Counted from the stretch's first letter, positions 46,215-57,230 are shown. The stretch: DNA of 64,000 nucleotides from Conus ventricosus (GCA_018398815.1 CM031616.1:73088116-73152115); one strand, 5' to 3'. A program made the numbers and translations. Notes: generated by a model from the letters alone, not told the origin.

Positions 46215-46850
46215 GTGACGTTTGGGGGCACCAGATCCGTATAGATGCTGCGATCTTCATTGTCTTCTGTACCAGATCCATAGTGATGCTGGGATCTTCA
46301 GTGTCCTCTGTACCAGATCCATAGTGATGCTGTCATCTTCAGTGTCCTCTGTACCAGATCCATAGTGATGCTGTCATCTTCAGTGTCCTCTGTACCAGAT
46401 CCATAGTGATGCTGTCATCTTCAGTGTCCTCTGTACCAGATCCATAGTGATGCTGCCATCTTCAGTGTCCTCTGTACCAGATCCATAGTGATGCTGTCAT
46501 CTTCAGTGTCCTCTGTACCAGATCCATAGTGATGCTGTCATCTTCAGCGTCCTCTGTACCAGATCCATAGTGATGCTGTCATCTTCAGCGTCCTCTGTAC
46601 CAGATCCATAGTGATGCTGTCATCTTCAGCGTCCTCTGTACCAGATCCATAGTGATGCTGTCATCTTCAGTGTCCTCTGTACCAGATCCATAGTGATGCT
46701 GTCATCTTTAGTGTCCTCTGTACCAGATCCATAGTGATGCTGTCATCTTTAGTGTCCTCTGTTACAAGTGGGCTGCTCTGTATTCCAGTGACGTTTGGAG
46801 GCACCAGATCCATAGTGATGCTGTGATCTTCAGTGTCCTCTGTTACAAAG
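46215..46850. repeat. Minisatellite, 41-bp unit, about 14 copies
   Basis: The unit is ACCAGATCCATAGTGATGCT then GTCATCTTCAGTGTCCTCTGT. Outer units are diverged and inner ones nearly identical. A 33-bp flank (GGGCTGCTCTGTATTCCAGT, GACGTTTGG) stands before the first and before the last unit, so the flank was copied too. Confidence 0.97.
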
Positions 46851-46929
46851 AGGCTTTAATTTGGGCCACGTTAGACAAAGCTGTGCATATGATGATGAGT
46901 AAATCTGCTATGATTGTGTGTATACTTCG

Positions 46930-47434
46930 TCAGAGCTTACTCTAGAGCGCGGGATTTGTACAATCCCCCGAAAACCTGTTCCTTCCCGCAATTATCGAGT
47001 CTTAACGCGGGCAGACTCCCGCACAGTCGCAGGACTGCCCGCCCTGTTCACTGATCGTTGCGGGCGTTCGTTTGTCGTCTGCTTGAAAAACTGAAACTAG
47101 AACTGAGCAGGAGCGAACGATTTCTTGATATTTCATTGGCTGTTAGTGTAAATCAACCAATCGACGGCGTTCATCTCCTTCTCGATCATCAACGAGAAGT
47201 TGCGAGAGTTTAAGACGCCATATTGGATATTTTCCAAAATGAAGCATGCACCCACCCAATTTGACTTCGACTTTCGTGGAAGAAAAGTGAAAAAAAAGAT
47301 TCTGTGCCATGCGAGGGTGGAGAAGATCATGAAGAAACCGTGACTACATCCAAAAGCTCGGAGAAGCAGCCCGAAAAGAGTGCCAGTGCAAGGGAACACC
47401 GGTTTCAAGACGATTGGCTGAAGAAGTGGCCCGG

Positions 47435-47440
<6 letters not shown>
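46930..47440 (+). pseudogene. Possible hAT transposase-like N-terminal fragment
   Basis: Frames here read MKHAPTQFDFDFRGRKVKK (from 47,239), then after a frame change EETVTTSKSSEKQPEKSA and REHRFQDDWLKKWPG (to about 47,434). RFxxDWLKKWPW-type sequence is typical of the start of TTF-type zinc fingers in hAT-related proteins. A poly-G run (about 47,438-47,466) then replaces the expected cysteine part. No transposon ends were found. It lies in the intron upstream of the second FYVE exon. Weakly supported. Confidence 0.35.
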
Positions 47441-47465
<25 letters not shown>

Positions 47466-47665
47466 TGCCCTCCTTTTTCTGATATGAGGGGGGGGGGACT
47501 GCCCACCTCTGCTTCGTTGGGTTTGGGGTGGATTTTGACGAAATTGAAGCCATGGAGTAAAAAAAAAAAACCAGGTAAATCCAAACTGTGGAAGGGACTG
47601 TCTTTGGTACTGCCCCCCTCCCAACTCTTTCCCCCGCCCTTCACCCCCCCCCCCCCCCCCCCCTT
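47438..47665. repeat. Poly-G and poly-C runs in the intron
   Basis: Poly-G at about 47,438-47,466 and 47,488-47,497, and poly-C near 47,645-47,663, about 80 bp upstream of the FYVE exon. Lengths are likely unreliable. Confidence 0.9.
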
Positions 47666-47741
47666 CCCAGGGTGTAATCCATTCTGTCTTGTTAAGCACA
47701 GCATTTTGATGTGGTTTGATGAGGGAGCTTTGCTGTTGCAG

Positions 47742-47898
47742 CATCACTGTCGGCACTGCGGCATCGTGGCCTGCAACGCCTGCAGTTCCAAGCGATGGCT
47801 GCTGCCCCAGCAGTCGTCCCGACCGCTGCGTGTCTGTCTGACCTGCTACCACAAGCTGGCCTCCAAGAACTCCCAGGGGGGCCGCCCCACCACCACCT
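47742..47898 (+). CDS. PLEKHF2: Phafin-2 second half of the FYVE finger
   Basis: Acceptor TGTTGCAG, donor GTAAGT. It reads HHCRHCGIVACNACSSKR, then WLLPQQSSRPLRVCLTCY and HKLASKNSQGG. Together with CMHC in the previous exon this supplies all eight zinc-binding cysteines (C-x2-C, HHC-x2-C, C-x2-C, C-x2-C). It also supplies the RVC motif and the R/HHCR basic patch needed to bind PI3P on endosomes. The finger therefore looks functional. The exon ends with one base of a split codon that becomes tyrosine with the next exon. Confidence 0.96.
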
Positions 47899-48286
47899 GT
47901 AAGTCTGACAGGGCTCAGCCGCTGTGACCTTGAGATAGGTTGCTGGCCTTCAAAGAGGGGGTTCCGCCTCTCGGAATAATGTCAGATGTGAGCGGTTGTA
48001 AGAACAATAGAAAGATAGCTCTGCTATTAATAGCACCTCTTTACATGATTGTCCTCATAACTTTTATGGCTGCAACTTTTTGCTTGTGTAATTGAAGTTT
48101 TGAAAAAAATCTTGGTATGTCAGACTACTGAAAATTGGACAGCTACAACTGAGATAATACTTAGAAGATGTGGTCAGGTATGATTGTTTGAGTGGATAGG
48201 AAATCCTTGAAAGTGTGTCCAAGTTCTGCTTAGGAGTTAAAGGCAGTGTGTCTGGGTTTGCTGGAGTTCTGGATGTTGATTTTCAG

Positions 48287-48408
48287 ATTCAGTGATAGCA
48301 AGTGGAGATGACTCCTCAGGAGAGGACTCCTCAGACGATGACGATGACAAGAACACAAAAGCAGGGAGTGACGCAGGCGCACAGAATAATGATGTAACCT
48401 TTGACGAT
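48287..48408 (+). CDS. PLEKHF2: Phafin-2 acidic C-terminal tail exon
   Basis: Acceptor GATTTTCAG, donor GTAAGT. It reads SVIASGDDSSGEDSSDDDDD, then KNTKAGSDAGAQNNDVTF. Vertebrate Phafins also end in an aspartate/serine-rich stretch that follows the FYVE domain. Reading frame and splice phases fit both neighbours. The tail is likely disordered. Confidence 0.92.
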
Positions 48409-49148
48409 GTAAGTTGGGGCGCATGGTCTCATACTGGGATGCTGATGATATGTTAATCTTTTTGTTACTATTTAAAAAGAAAAAAAAATTCCTTTACCTT
48501 CCAATATTTTGTTCACTCTCAGTGTTTTGTAGACATGTGCAGTTTTTTAAAAAATTTATTTATTTTTTAACGGCTGATGATAGGTTAGGGCTCTTGTGTT
48601 TTCTTTTTTCTTTTTTGTTATGTAATTTGATGGTTGCTGTTTACCTTACAGTGTGGTTAGTAGCATGGAAATGACGGTAAAACATGTTACAGGTCATCAC
48701 AATAAACATATTACAGGTAATTATGGAGTGCATATGTAACAGATGGTCACATGATATACATGTTGCTAGTCATCATGCACATGTTACAGGTGATTTTAGA
48801 GTACATATGTTACAGGTAGTCATATACATGTTTTACGTCATAATGCATATGCACATCACAGGTCATCACATTGACCTTCTGGAGGATGTTGGGTAATACA
48901 CAAATTACAGGTAGTCGCATAAGAGAGAAATGACACTATCACACAGTACAGATCATCACACAATACATGATGCTGCAGACTGTCACAGGACACGCACAAT
49001 TCAGGTCATCGCACTCATTTACACATTACTGTGTGACTACTACTTGTCATAAGGTAAATGTGTCACAGATAGCACATGATACACGTGTCGCTGGTTGTGG
49101 TCTAATTCACGCATTATAGGTGACCCTGTGATTTCCTTGTGTTTTCAG
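48409..49148. other. Last intron, with loose ~30-bp repeats
   Basis: From about 48,680 to 49,130 short motifs such as TTACAGGTCATCACA and ATACATGTTACAGGT recur with poor regularity. They look like an old, decayed tandem repeat. Confidence 0.6.
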
Positions 49149-49172
49149 TCCCATTTTCAGACCTACGACTGA
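49149..49172 (+). CDS. PLEKHF2: Phafin-2 final coding exon with stop
   Basis: After GTGTTTTCAG it reads SHFQTYD and stops with TGA at 49,170-49,172. A second AG ten to twelve bases further on (CCATTTTCAG) would give TYD and the same stop, so two acceptors in the same frame are possible. The total protein from the exons seen is about 270 residues plus the unseen first exon, close to the 249-279 of vertebrate Phafins. A variant poly-A signal ATTAAA occurs near 49,400, but the 3' end is not established. Confidence 0.8.
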   Translation, partial: SHFQTYD

Positions 49173-50147
49173 CACCGTCCTGGCATCTAGAAGTGGACTA
49201 CAGACCCTGTACAGCTATCGCGTCCTCCTCTGTGGCATTCGTCCCTCTGCCGGCTGTAGGCAGCTGAAGGAAGACCAGCATGCTTTGAGAGCAGTGCGGT
49301 CATCATGGCAGTCTGCCCCTACGTCATCGTACGTCGTGTCAGCAGATGACATCTCCTGCAGATGGGAAGCAGTTTCTGTCTTGTCTCTTTCCTTTATAAA
49401 TTAAAAAAAAGTGTTTTTTTAATCACTGACACCTGTGAAGTCCCACAGATAATTGAAGAAATATTTTAAAGCCTTGATGCTTGCATGTGAATTATGCATA
49501 ATAATTGATAGATTTGCTGCAGTTGATTTTATTGAGTTGCTAGTGGAAGGGAGAAAGGTTTGAAAGCTAGGGTATGTTCAGCGTAGTGCAGAGCGGGCTC
49601 GCTCCATGTCTGCTTGCTTCCCGAGTCTGTGTTCTGTTGTCCGCTTCCCCTGGACAACTTGCTCTTCTTCTTTTCATCCTGAAGTGAAGGTTTTTTGTTA
49701 CCTCAGTTGAAGTGTCTGCATAAATGTCAGTCTTGTCATTTATATTTTGTCCATGCTCTGTGTTCCATTGGTTTGTGAATGGTTTGCAAGGTAACGGTGC
49801 TTGCACCGATTTGCAGTTGTCTTTCTTTGGCAGTGAACCTCTACCTTTTTGGTTTACAGTGCTTACACAGCAAGGTTATTCCCAACATTACATACAGTCG
49901 CTGAGGTTGTGATCAGTTGATTTTCTGTGGGTGAATGGGTGATTTAACACGGAATGTGTATATCGGGTGTGTTGTTATTTATGAAAGTAAGAGTGTGTAA
50001 TGTCTTGTGCGCCTTTCTGAAAAACACCTTATTGGGTGAACTGTATTCCTCTGTAGCTTACAGTTACAGGCTGCGTACTTCTGGCCAGTTACTTTGACAG
50101 AGAAGAAAGGGAAGATATACTTACCACTTGATGTCAGTCCTGTGTGG

Positions 50148-50196
<49 letters not shown>

Positions 50197-50805
50197 CCTG
50201 TCATCTTAATGATGGGGTTCATGTGTATATGCAGTAAGTTATGGTATCGGTTTCAAGTTGGCATCTTTTCCGTGTGTGGAATGCAAGTGCAATGCTTAGT
50301 CATTGGAATTGATGACCGCATGGACACATTCTGGGCAGGTGCATTACTTGCTGAGAATGCCGCAGAGACCAGGTCTGTCTATGGGGTTGGAATGATGTCT
50401 GGGGCAGAGGTGATCTCAGTGCTAGTCTCTAGAACATAACGGCCAAGCATGGCCTTGTATGCCGAATGCACATAAGAATGCATGGGAACGAGCAAGTTGT
50501 CCCCAGCCAAAGTCTGTTCAAAGACTGCCTTTGGTTGATAAAAAGAAACAGGGGAGATGGGAAAACCAGAGCTGTAGCAGCTTGATGTGTGTGTGGTGGG
50601 GCTGCCTACTGTGAGATATACTGAGACAGAGAGCAGAGGTGGGCGTGTACTGTGAGATACACTGAGACAGAGAGTAGGAGTGGGTGTGGAGCTGTCTGAC
50701 GGTTGGTATGCTGCAGGTGCACCCTGGGTTGTCTTCACCAGGAGTGGAGTCGTATGTTCAGTTCCGGAGGATGGAAAATCGTTTGGTCTTAACTTGCCAT
50801 GAAGT
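49173..50805. other. 3' UTR and downstream sequence
   Basis: Probable Phafin-2 3' UTR at the start, with unknown end. It contains (GT)n at about 50,147-50,194. No second gene was recognised. Confidence 0.5.
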
Positions 50806-50809
50806 GTTG

Positions 50810-51195
50810 GGTTTTGACCTTTGGGAGAGAAGATTGAAAGGCATACTACCAGTGACCTTTGGGAGAGAAGATTGAAAGGCATACTGCCAGTGACCTTTGG
50901 GAGAGAAGATTGAAAGGCATACTGCCAGTGACCTTTGGGAGAGAAGATTGAAAGGCATACTGCCAGTGACCTTTGGGAGAGAAGATTGAAAGGCATACTG
51001 CCAGTGACCTTTGGGAGAGAAGATTGAAAGGCATACTGCCAGTGACCTTTGGGAGAGAAGATTGAAAGGCATACGGCCAGTGACCTTTGGGAGAGAAGAT
51101 TGAAAGGCATACGGCCAGTGACCTTTGGGAGAGAAGATTGAAAGGCATACGGCCAGTGACCTTTGGGAGAGAAGATTGAAAGGCATACGGCCAGT
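50810..51195. repeat. Minisatellite, 38-bp unit, 10 copies
   Basis: The unit is GTGACCTTTGGGAGAGAAGA then TTGAAAGGCATACTGCCA. The last four units share ACGG in place of ACTG. All three antisense frames stay open because the unit has no stop in any of them, giving a spurious 275-codon frame. Confidence 0.98.
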
Positions 51196-51234
51196 CTCCC
51201 TATCAACAGCTTTACAGGCCAGTGTCTGGTTTTG

Positions 51235-51400
51235 ACTTCTACTCAGTTGGTAGAATGTTGGACTTGTCATTCTAGTGATCCTGGAGTTGTGGGTTCAAAT
51301 CTGCGTGAGGGTTGTTTTAGTACAGGAGAACTCTTCCCTCGGTGTTGATATTGGCTCTGACTCCATTCTCTAAAAGCCCTTCAAATGAGACTGTAGATTG
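51235..51400 (+). mobile_element. Second tRNA-headed SINE type, copy 2
   Basis: CTCAGTTGGTAGAATGTTGG (A-box region), TCTAGTGATCCTGGAGTTG and GGGTTCAAATCTGCGTGAGG (B-box region) match the plan of the minus-strand copy at 38,838-38,970. I saw no proper acceptor stem, so it is not called as a tRNA gene. The 3' boundary is uncertain. Confidence 0.6.
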
Positions 51401-52865
51401 AGGTTGTGTGTGTGAACGCAGGCATGGTATCTTGTGCACAAGTGAAATCCCATCGCCATCCATGGACCAGTGGCTGATGGTGATGGATGACACATGTACA
51501 CACACCATGCACCCTGCGCACTGATAGTGATCTGAATGAAGACCGCTCACTGCAGGGTTGGAGAGTATCCCACCAAACTGCAAGAAAAGAGTGTGATGCC
51601 CATGACCATGCTTCAGTGCGTATGCTTAGACATGAGAGACTGGGAGCAACTCATCTTCTCTGGCATGTCCAGTTGGCTGGTATTTGAAATGACATAAATG
51701 GCCACCAGAAATCCTTTAAACATAAGATCTGTCAAGGTCCTATGGGAAGGCAATCAAGGATGAGTCAGGATTGAAAGAAAATGGTTAAGAACGTAATGGA
51801 GCAATTGCTTAGGGATGTTTACGGCCGTAGGATGTCGACAGACAATTGGAGTGGGGCTGATTGTCAAAATGTCTGTGTAAACTGTGTAAACTTCTGATCT
51901 CGAGTCATGGTCAGTCCCAGATGTGATGACTGGGCATTTGGCTTCAAGAAAATTCATATCTTTTGCTCCTGCCGTGCACCCGCTTCTTGTTTTGTCATGC
52001 TCCGGTTTTTTTCTCCTGGATTTGAGTGAGGTAAAACTGTGCTTTCCAAGTTACATTGTATAGTTTTCTGTTTGTGGTATGGTCACTCTACTTCTTTCAG
52101 TTGATTTTCTATGTGTGTGTGTGTGAGACTATCTCTGGGTTATTGTCTTTCAGGATGGGACTAGGAATTTGGCATCTCTTCGTGTTCATGGTGTTGCGGA
52201 CAAGGACATAAATATTTTCTGATTGTGTTGGTAAAGCTGCATGTTTTTTTGAACAGGTTTGTTTGTCTGCAAAACATTTGGCAGACTTTTTTTTCTCTCA
52301 GGAGTGCACATATTGCTATCTTCTCTTTACTTACCAAATGTTGCTTTGAATGATTCAGAGCAGAACTGAAAACTGTATTCCATGATCACCTTGCTGTGAC
52401 CCACACTCTGTCTTCAACACCCTGTGAAACAGTTATTGCTAGGGCGTCACGTAGCGGGTATAATGAATTAGCGTAGTAATCCCAGAGTGCTGTGTGTTGA
52501 ATGATAGTTCAGGAGCGTGAGGAATGAAAACGTTGAAACTCTGTTGCGCTAAGCACGTGTACTCGCCGCCTCAGAAATAAGCTGGCAGATATGTAGAGAG
52601 ACTCTGTAGCAGGCCAGTGTGTATCCACTTGAGCACTGTGTTGTCTGTTCTGATATCAGTGCTCCTTCATGTACAAGTTTGGTTGGACACAGGCATACAC
52701 ATATACAGATGTACACAACAAATATCATGGGCTGTATCTTTGTCATGTTGTGATGAATCAAAGAGTGGTCTGATACAGTTGCGCATTGTCTGCACTTGAG
52801 CTGGCCGGTCATGGCTATACGCCTTTGTACAGTTCAACGGTGCGAGATGAGACTAAAAACAAAAC
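51401..52865. other. Unassigned
   Basis: No supported feature. One short (GT)n near 52,110-52,125. Confidence 0.5.
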
Positions 52866-52869
52866 TAGA

Positions 52870-54880
52870 TTTGAAACCATCCGCATTGTCACAGAGGTTA
52901 TTGTTTGAGTTGCAGGCAGGGAGGTCATAGGTTCAAGTCAGAGCTGGTTATTTGGGGGATGTGGGGGGTCCGGCTGGCTCCTACCGAGGGTTGGGAATGC
53001 TGTGGGATCAAATGGGAAGACTGGAGCTGCACCGTTGATGCTTGTCCCCTCTCTGAGGGTGTACCTGACCAGCATTGCAGGTCTCCGGGACCTGGTGCCC
53101 ACAGGTGACATGATGAAGGGAGGGAAGAGTGCGGCCCTGTCATGTAGTGTAGGACCTGAGTGGAACCCAGTAACATCATCTTCACCTCAGAGATTGTTGT
53201 TACATGTGTCAGTCTGCGCCCTGTCATGTAGTGTAGGACCCGAGTGGAACCCAGTAACATCATCTTCATCCTCAGAGATTGTTGTTACATATGTCAGTCT
53301 GTGGCCCGTCATGTAGTGTAGGACCCGAGTGGAACCCAGTAACATCATCTTCATCCTCAGAGATTGTTGTTACATGTGGTCAGTCTGTGGCCCCTGTCAT
53401 GTAGTGTAGGACCCAAGTGGAACCCAGTAACATCATCTTCATCCTCAGTGATTGTTGTTACATGTGTCAGAGTCTGTGGCCCTGTCTGTAGTGTAGGACC
53501 TGAGTGGAACCCAGTAACATCATCTTCATCCTCAGTGATTGTTGTTACATGTGTTAGAGTCTGCGGCCCTGTCATGTAGTGTAGGACCCGAGTGGAACCC
53601 AGTAACATCATCTTCATCCTCAGTGATTGTTGTTACATGTGTCAGTCTGCGGCCCTGTCATGTAGTGTAGGACCCGAGTGGAACCCAGTAACATCATCTT
53701 CATCCTCAGTGATTGTTGTTACATGTGTGTCAGAGTCTGTGGTCCTGTCATGTAGTGTAGGACCCGAGTGGAACCCAGTAACATCATCTTCATCCTCAGA
53801 GATTGTTGTTACATGTGTCAGAGTCTGCGGCCCTGTCATGTGCGGCCCTGTCATGTAGTGTAGGACCCGAGTGGAACCCAGTAACATCATCTTCATCCTC
53901 AGTGATTGTTGTTACATGTGTTAGAGTCTGCGGCCCTGTCATGTAGTGTAGGACCCGAGTGGAACCCAGTAACATCATCTTCATCCTCAGAGATTGTTGT
54001 TACATGTGTCAGTCTGTGGCCCTGTCATGTAGTGCAGGACCCGAGTGGAACCCAGTAACATCATCTTCATCCTCAGTGATTGTTGTTACATGTGTCAGAG
54101 TCTGCGGCCCTGTCATGTAGTGTAGGACCCAAGTGGAACCCAGTAACATCATCATCCTCAGAGATTGTTGTTACATGTGTCAGTCTGTGGCCCTGTCATG
54201 TAGTGTAGGACCCGAGTGGAACCCAGTAACATCACCTTCATCCTCAGTGATTGTTGTCACATGTGTCAGAGTGCGGCCCTGTCATGTAGTGTAGGACCCA
54301 AATGGAACCCCTAATGGAACCCAGTAACATCATCTTCATCCTCAGTGATTGTTGTTACATGTGTCGGAGTCTGTGGCCCTGTCATGTAGTGTAGGACCCA
54401 AGTGGAACCCAGTAACATCACCTCATCCTCAGTGATTGTTGTCACATGTCTGAGTCTGTGGCTCTTCACGGCCTGTTTCATGGTGACCTCAGTTTCGATT
54501 TATTCCTCTACCCCCCCCCCCCCTCCCCATCCCATCAATGGACCCTTGATGAGGTCATGTCAGAGTCATGCATGGGGACTGTGGTTGGTTATGGTGATGC
54601 CCTTCGAAGGGGTATGCTGGTTCACATTGGCTCCATGGTCAAGCAATGATTGCCGTCGGCATGGGATGTAGATGGTGGTGCCCTGTGTATGTTGGATTGG
54701 AACAGGCACCATGGAACACCAACCAAGTGACTCAGAAGCAATGAATATCTGTTGTTGTGAGCTGCGCCATGAGGATTTGATGTGGACTACAGTAAAGGGG
54801 GGGTGGGGGTATGGTAGGACAAGACTGGGTGTTGCTGTGGAGGGTGAGCTGGAATGAGCAGCGTGTGAGTAGTGAGCCTA
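52870..54880 (+). mobile_element. Long tRNA-headed SINE, copy C, interrupted by its own tandem expansion
   Basis: The head (52,870-53,130) has a B-box-like GGTTCAAGTC, then AAATGGGAAGACTGGAGCTG and ACCAGCATTGCAGGTC. The mid part GCGGCCCTGTCATGTAG is then repeated for 1.3 kb. The body resumes at about 54,470 with TTTCATGGTGACCTCAGTTT. It runs through CAAGCAATGATTGCCGTC and TGTATGTTGGATTGGAACAG to the region near 54,860 where GAATGAGCAGCGTG matches copy A. The order agrees with copies A and B. Confidence 0.75.
53130..54450. repeat. Minisatellite, ~88-bp unit, about 15 copies, inside SINE copy C
   Basis: The unit is GTCATGTAGTGTAGGACCCG, AGTGGAACCCAGTAACATCA, TCTTCATCCTCAGTGATTGT and TGTTACATGTGTCAGAGTCT with GCGGCCCT. 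It corresponds to the middle of the SINE, where copy A has GCCCTGTCATATAGTC and then ATCATCTTAATCATCCTCA once only. Confidence 0.95.
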
Positions 54881-54989
54881 GGTGGGCAGGGAAGAGGAGA
54901 GAGGAAGAAGAAAAAAGAATGTACAGATATGAATGTGTGTGTGGATTTTTACTGTTTTTCCCCCTCTTTAGGTTGCTGCTAAGTTTTTA

Positions 54990-55145
54990 TAGAAATCCTT
55001 TGACCTCATCCTTTGACCTCATCCTTTGACCTCATCCTTTGACCTCATTTTAAAACTCACAGCCAGAACTCCTTTGACCTCATTTTAAAACTCACAGCCA
55101 GAACTCCTTTGACCTCATTTTAAAACTCACAGCCAGAACTGATCT
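54990..55145. repeat. Nested short repeats
   Basis: Four copies of CCTTTGACCTCAT in a row, then three of a ~35-bp unit that starts with the same 13-mer and adds TTTAAAACTCACAGCCAGAA. Confidence 0.95.
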
Positions 55146-55615
55146 CTAGTTAGTGAAATTAGGTCCAAAAAACTTTTCTTTAGGTTTTCCTTTCTTGTCA
55201 TGAAGTCCTCTGCGGGTTACTTGTTGGTATCCGTTTTAGCTGTTAAGTTTTTTATTTTATTTACATGCATAAGCAGATGCCTATAACAGTTCCATGTTTG
55301 AAGGCGAAGTCTGTTTAAAAGACTTATTCCAGATATTCCATGTAGTATATGTGGTCTGTCTGGGTGTAAAACCTGAAAATGGATTACGCCAACTTTCTGT
55401 CAGGAGTGGTTTGCATGCTGCTCTGAACCAAGCTACCAGTAGACTTCTTGCTTATAGTTCGCTGTGCATCTTGTGCTATGCAGTAACTTTAAATGAGTGA
55501 GTTCAACATGCCTGCTGTATATGTATTTAAAAAATTGTTTCAGCAAGATACTAGTTACTGAAATATAACTGATGAAACATTAGTAACAGAAACCAAAGGC
55601 CTGCCACCACTGAAA
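55146..55615. other. Unassigned
   Basis: No recognisable feature. Confidence 0.5.
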
Positions 55616-55624
55616 GGGCAGAGT

Positions 55625-56460
55625 GTGAACGAGTGACAAAGTTGACAAAAACATGTATGGATTGTGTAAGTGTGAAGTATTGATCAAGTTGACAAAAACA
55701 TGTATGGATTGTGTAAGTGTGAAAAAGAAACACCCGAAGGTGCTGGGGAGGACCCAGAGAAGCACTGTCTTCACCTGCCTTTAGAGCAGTCCTGTACCAC
55801 CCTTGGAGGCCTGCGCTGTGTTGACGATGGGTACAGGCACGCGCAGGACACTCCATTAAGATATCAAGGGACATAACTGCTATTGGTCAAGTTGACAAAG
55901 ACATGTATGGATTGTGTAAGTGTGAAGTATTGATCAAGTTGACAAAAACATGTATGGATTGTGTAAGTGTGAAGTATTGATCAAGTTGACAAAAACATGT
56001 ATGGATTGTGTAAGTGTGAAGTATTGATCAAGTTGACAAAAACATGTATGGATTGTGTAAGTGTGAAGTATTGATCAAGTTGACAAAAACATGTATGGAT
56101 TGTGTAAGTGTGAAGTATTGATCAAGTTGACAAAAACATGTATGGATTGTGTAAGTGTGAAGTATTGGTCAAGTTGACAAAAACATGTATGGATTGTGTA
56201 AGTGTGAAGTATTGATCAAGTTGACAAAAACATGTATGGATTGTGTAAGTGTGAAGTATTGATCAAGTTGACAAAAACATGTATGGATTGTGTAAGTGTG
56301 AAGTATTGATCAAGTTAACAAAAACATGTATAGATTGTGCAAGTGTGAAGTATTGATCAAGTTAACAAAAACATGTATAGATTGTGCAAGTGTGAAGTAT
56401 TGATCAAGTTAACAAAAACATGTATAGATTGTGCAAGTGTGAAGTATTGATCAAGTTAGT
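55625..56460. repeat. Minisatellite, 47-bp unit, about 14 copies with a unique spacer
   Basis: The unit is GTATTGATCAAGTTGACAAA, AACATGTATGGATTGTGTAA and GTGTGAA. A unique ~160-bp stretch (about 55,725-55,885) separates the first two units from the rest. Either the array spread by copying across it or the spacer was inserted. Confidence 0.97.
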
Positions 56461-56474
56461 GACAGTGGTATGCT

Positions 56475-56750
56475 CCATCCGCAGTGGGCCTAGGGGCCTG
56501 TGTGGGAAGCTGCACCTTTCCTGATGTGGCTGGGGGATTGGGTGCAGGGGGAGGAATGTACAGATTACAGTGGGCCTAGGGGCCTTGTGGGAAGCTGCAC
56601 CTTTCCTGATGTGGCTGGGGATTGGGTGCAGGGGGAGGGATATACAGATTACAGTGGGCCTAGGGGCCTGTGTGGGAAGCTGCACCTTTCCTGATGTGGC
56701 TGGGGGATTGGGTGCAGGGGGAGGAATGTACAGATTACAGGCCCTTGGTC
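56475..56750. repeat. Repeat, ~86-bp unit, 3 copies
   Basis: The unit contains AGTGGGCCTAGGGGCCTGTG, GGAAGCTGCACCTTTCCTGA and GGGTGCAGGGGGAGGAATGT. It is GC-rich and directly follows the 47-bp array. Confidence 0.95.
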
Positions 56751-57230
56751 TGGGGCCTCTGCACAGGCTGAAACAGCAGCAGAACAGAAAAGATGCAGTG
56801 CCATGCTGTGCCACCTGCTGGGTGGTCAGTGCCACCCGGTCAGACATCAGGCTTGGAAGATGGGTTCATTCAGCGACACTGAACGGCAGTGACAGAGCAG
56901 AAACCCTGTACAAGGTCAGGCTCGACCAGGGAGAAGCGGCCGTCGGCAGTCCATTCACCCCAAATCCACCCTCGCCACCAGCCAGCCAGTCGGGGAGCTG
57001 CCCTTTCCTGGCAAGGGAGAGCAGCAGCAGGAATGACTTGTTTTGTTTTCCACTTGAGGCAGTGTCAGTGCCCTCACTGGTAGGTTTCAAATGTGGTTGA
57101 ATGTCGCCGCTCCACCGCCACCCTTGCTACCACCACCACCTCTTTTAGTCTTCTCCAGTCCTCGCCTCTACCCCTACCTGTCGCTTGTGCAGGCAGCAGT
57201 TATGCCTTCTGACCCCAAATCATCTTAACA
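56751..57230. other. Unassigned, moderately GC-rich
   Basis: A + strand frame continues out of the upstream repeat to 57,100 (TGNGVQ-free, no domain recognised). No splice-supported exon is seen. Confidence 0.5.

Noticed and set aside
50379..51270. Minus-strand 275-codon repeat frame (SLPKVTGSMPFNLL)
   Set aside because: It is the 38-bp minisatellite read in three successive frames. Flanking parts show no domain.
51235..51310. A functional tRNA gene
   Set aside because: A- and B-box-like sequences are present, but no acceptor stem pairs. A second copy of the same plan at 38,838 indicates a SINE head.
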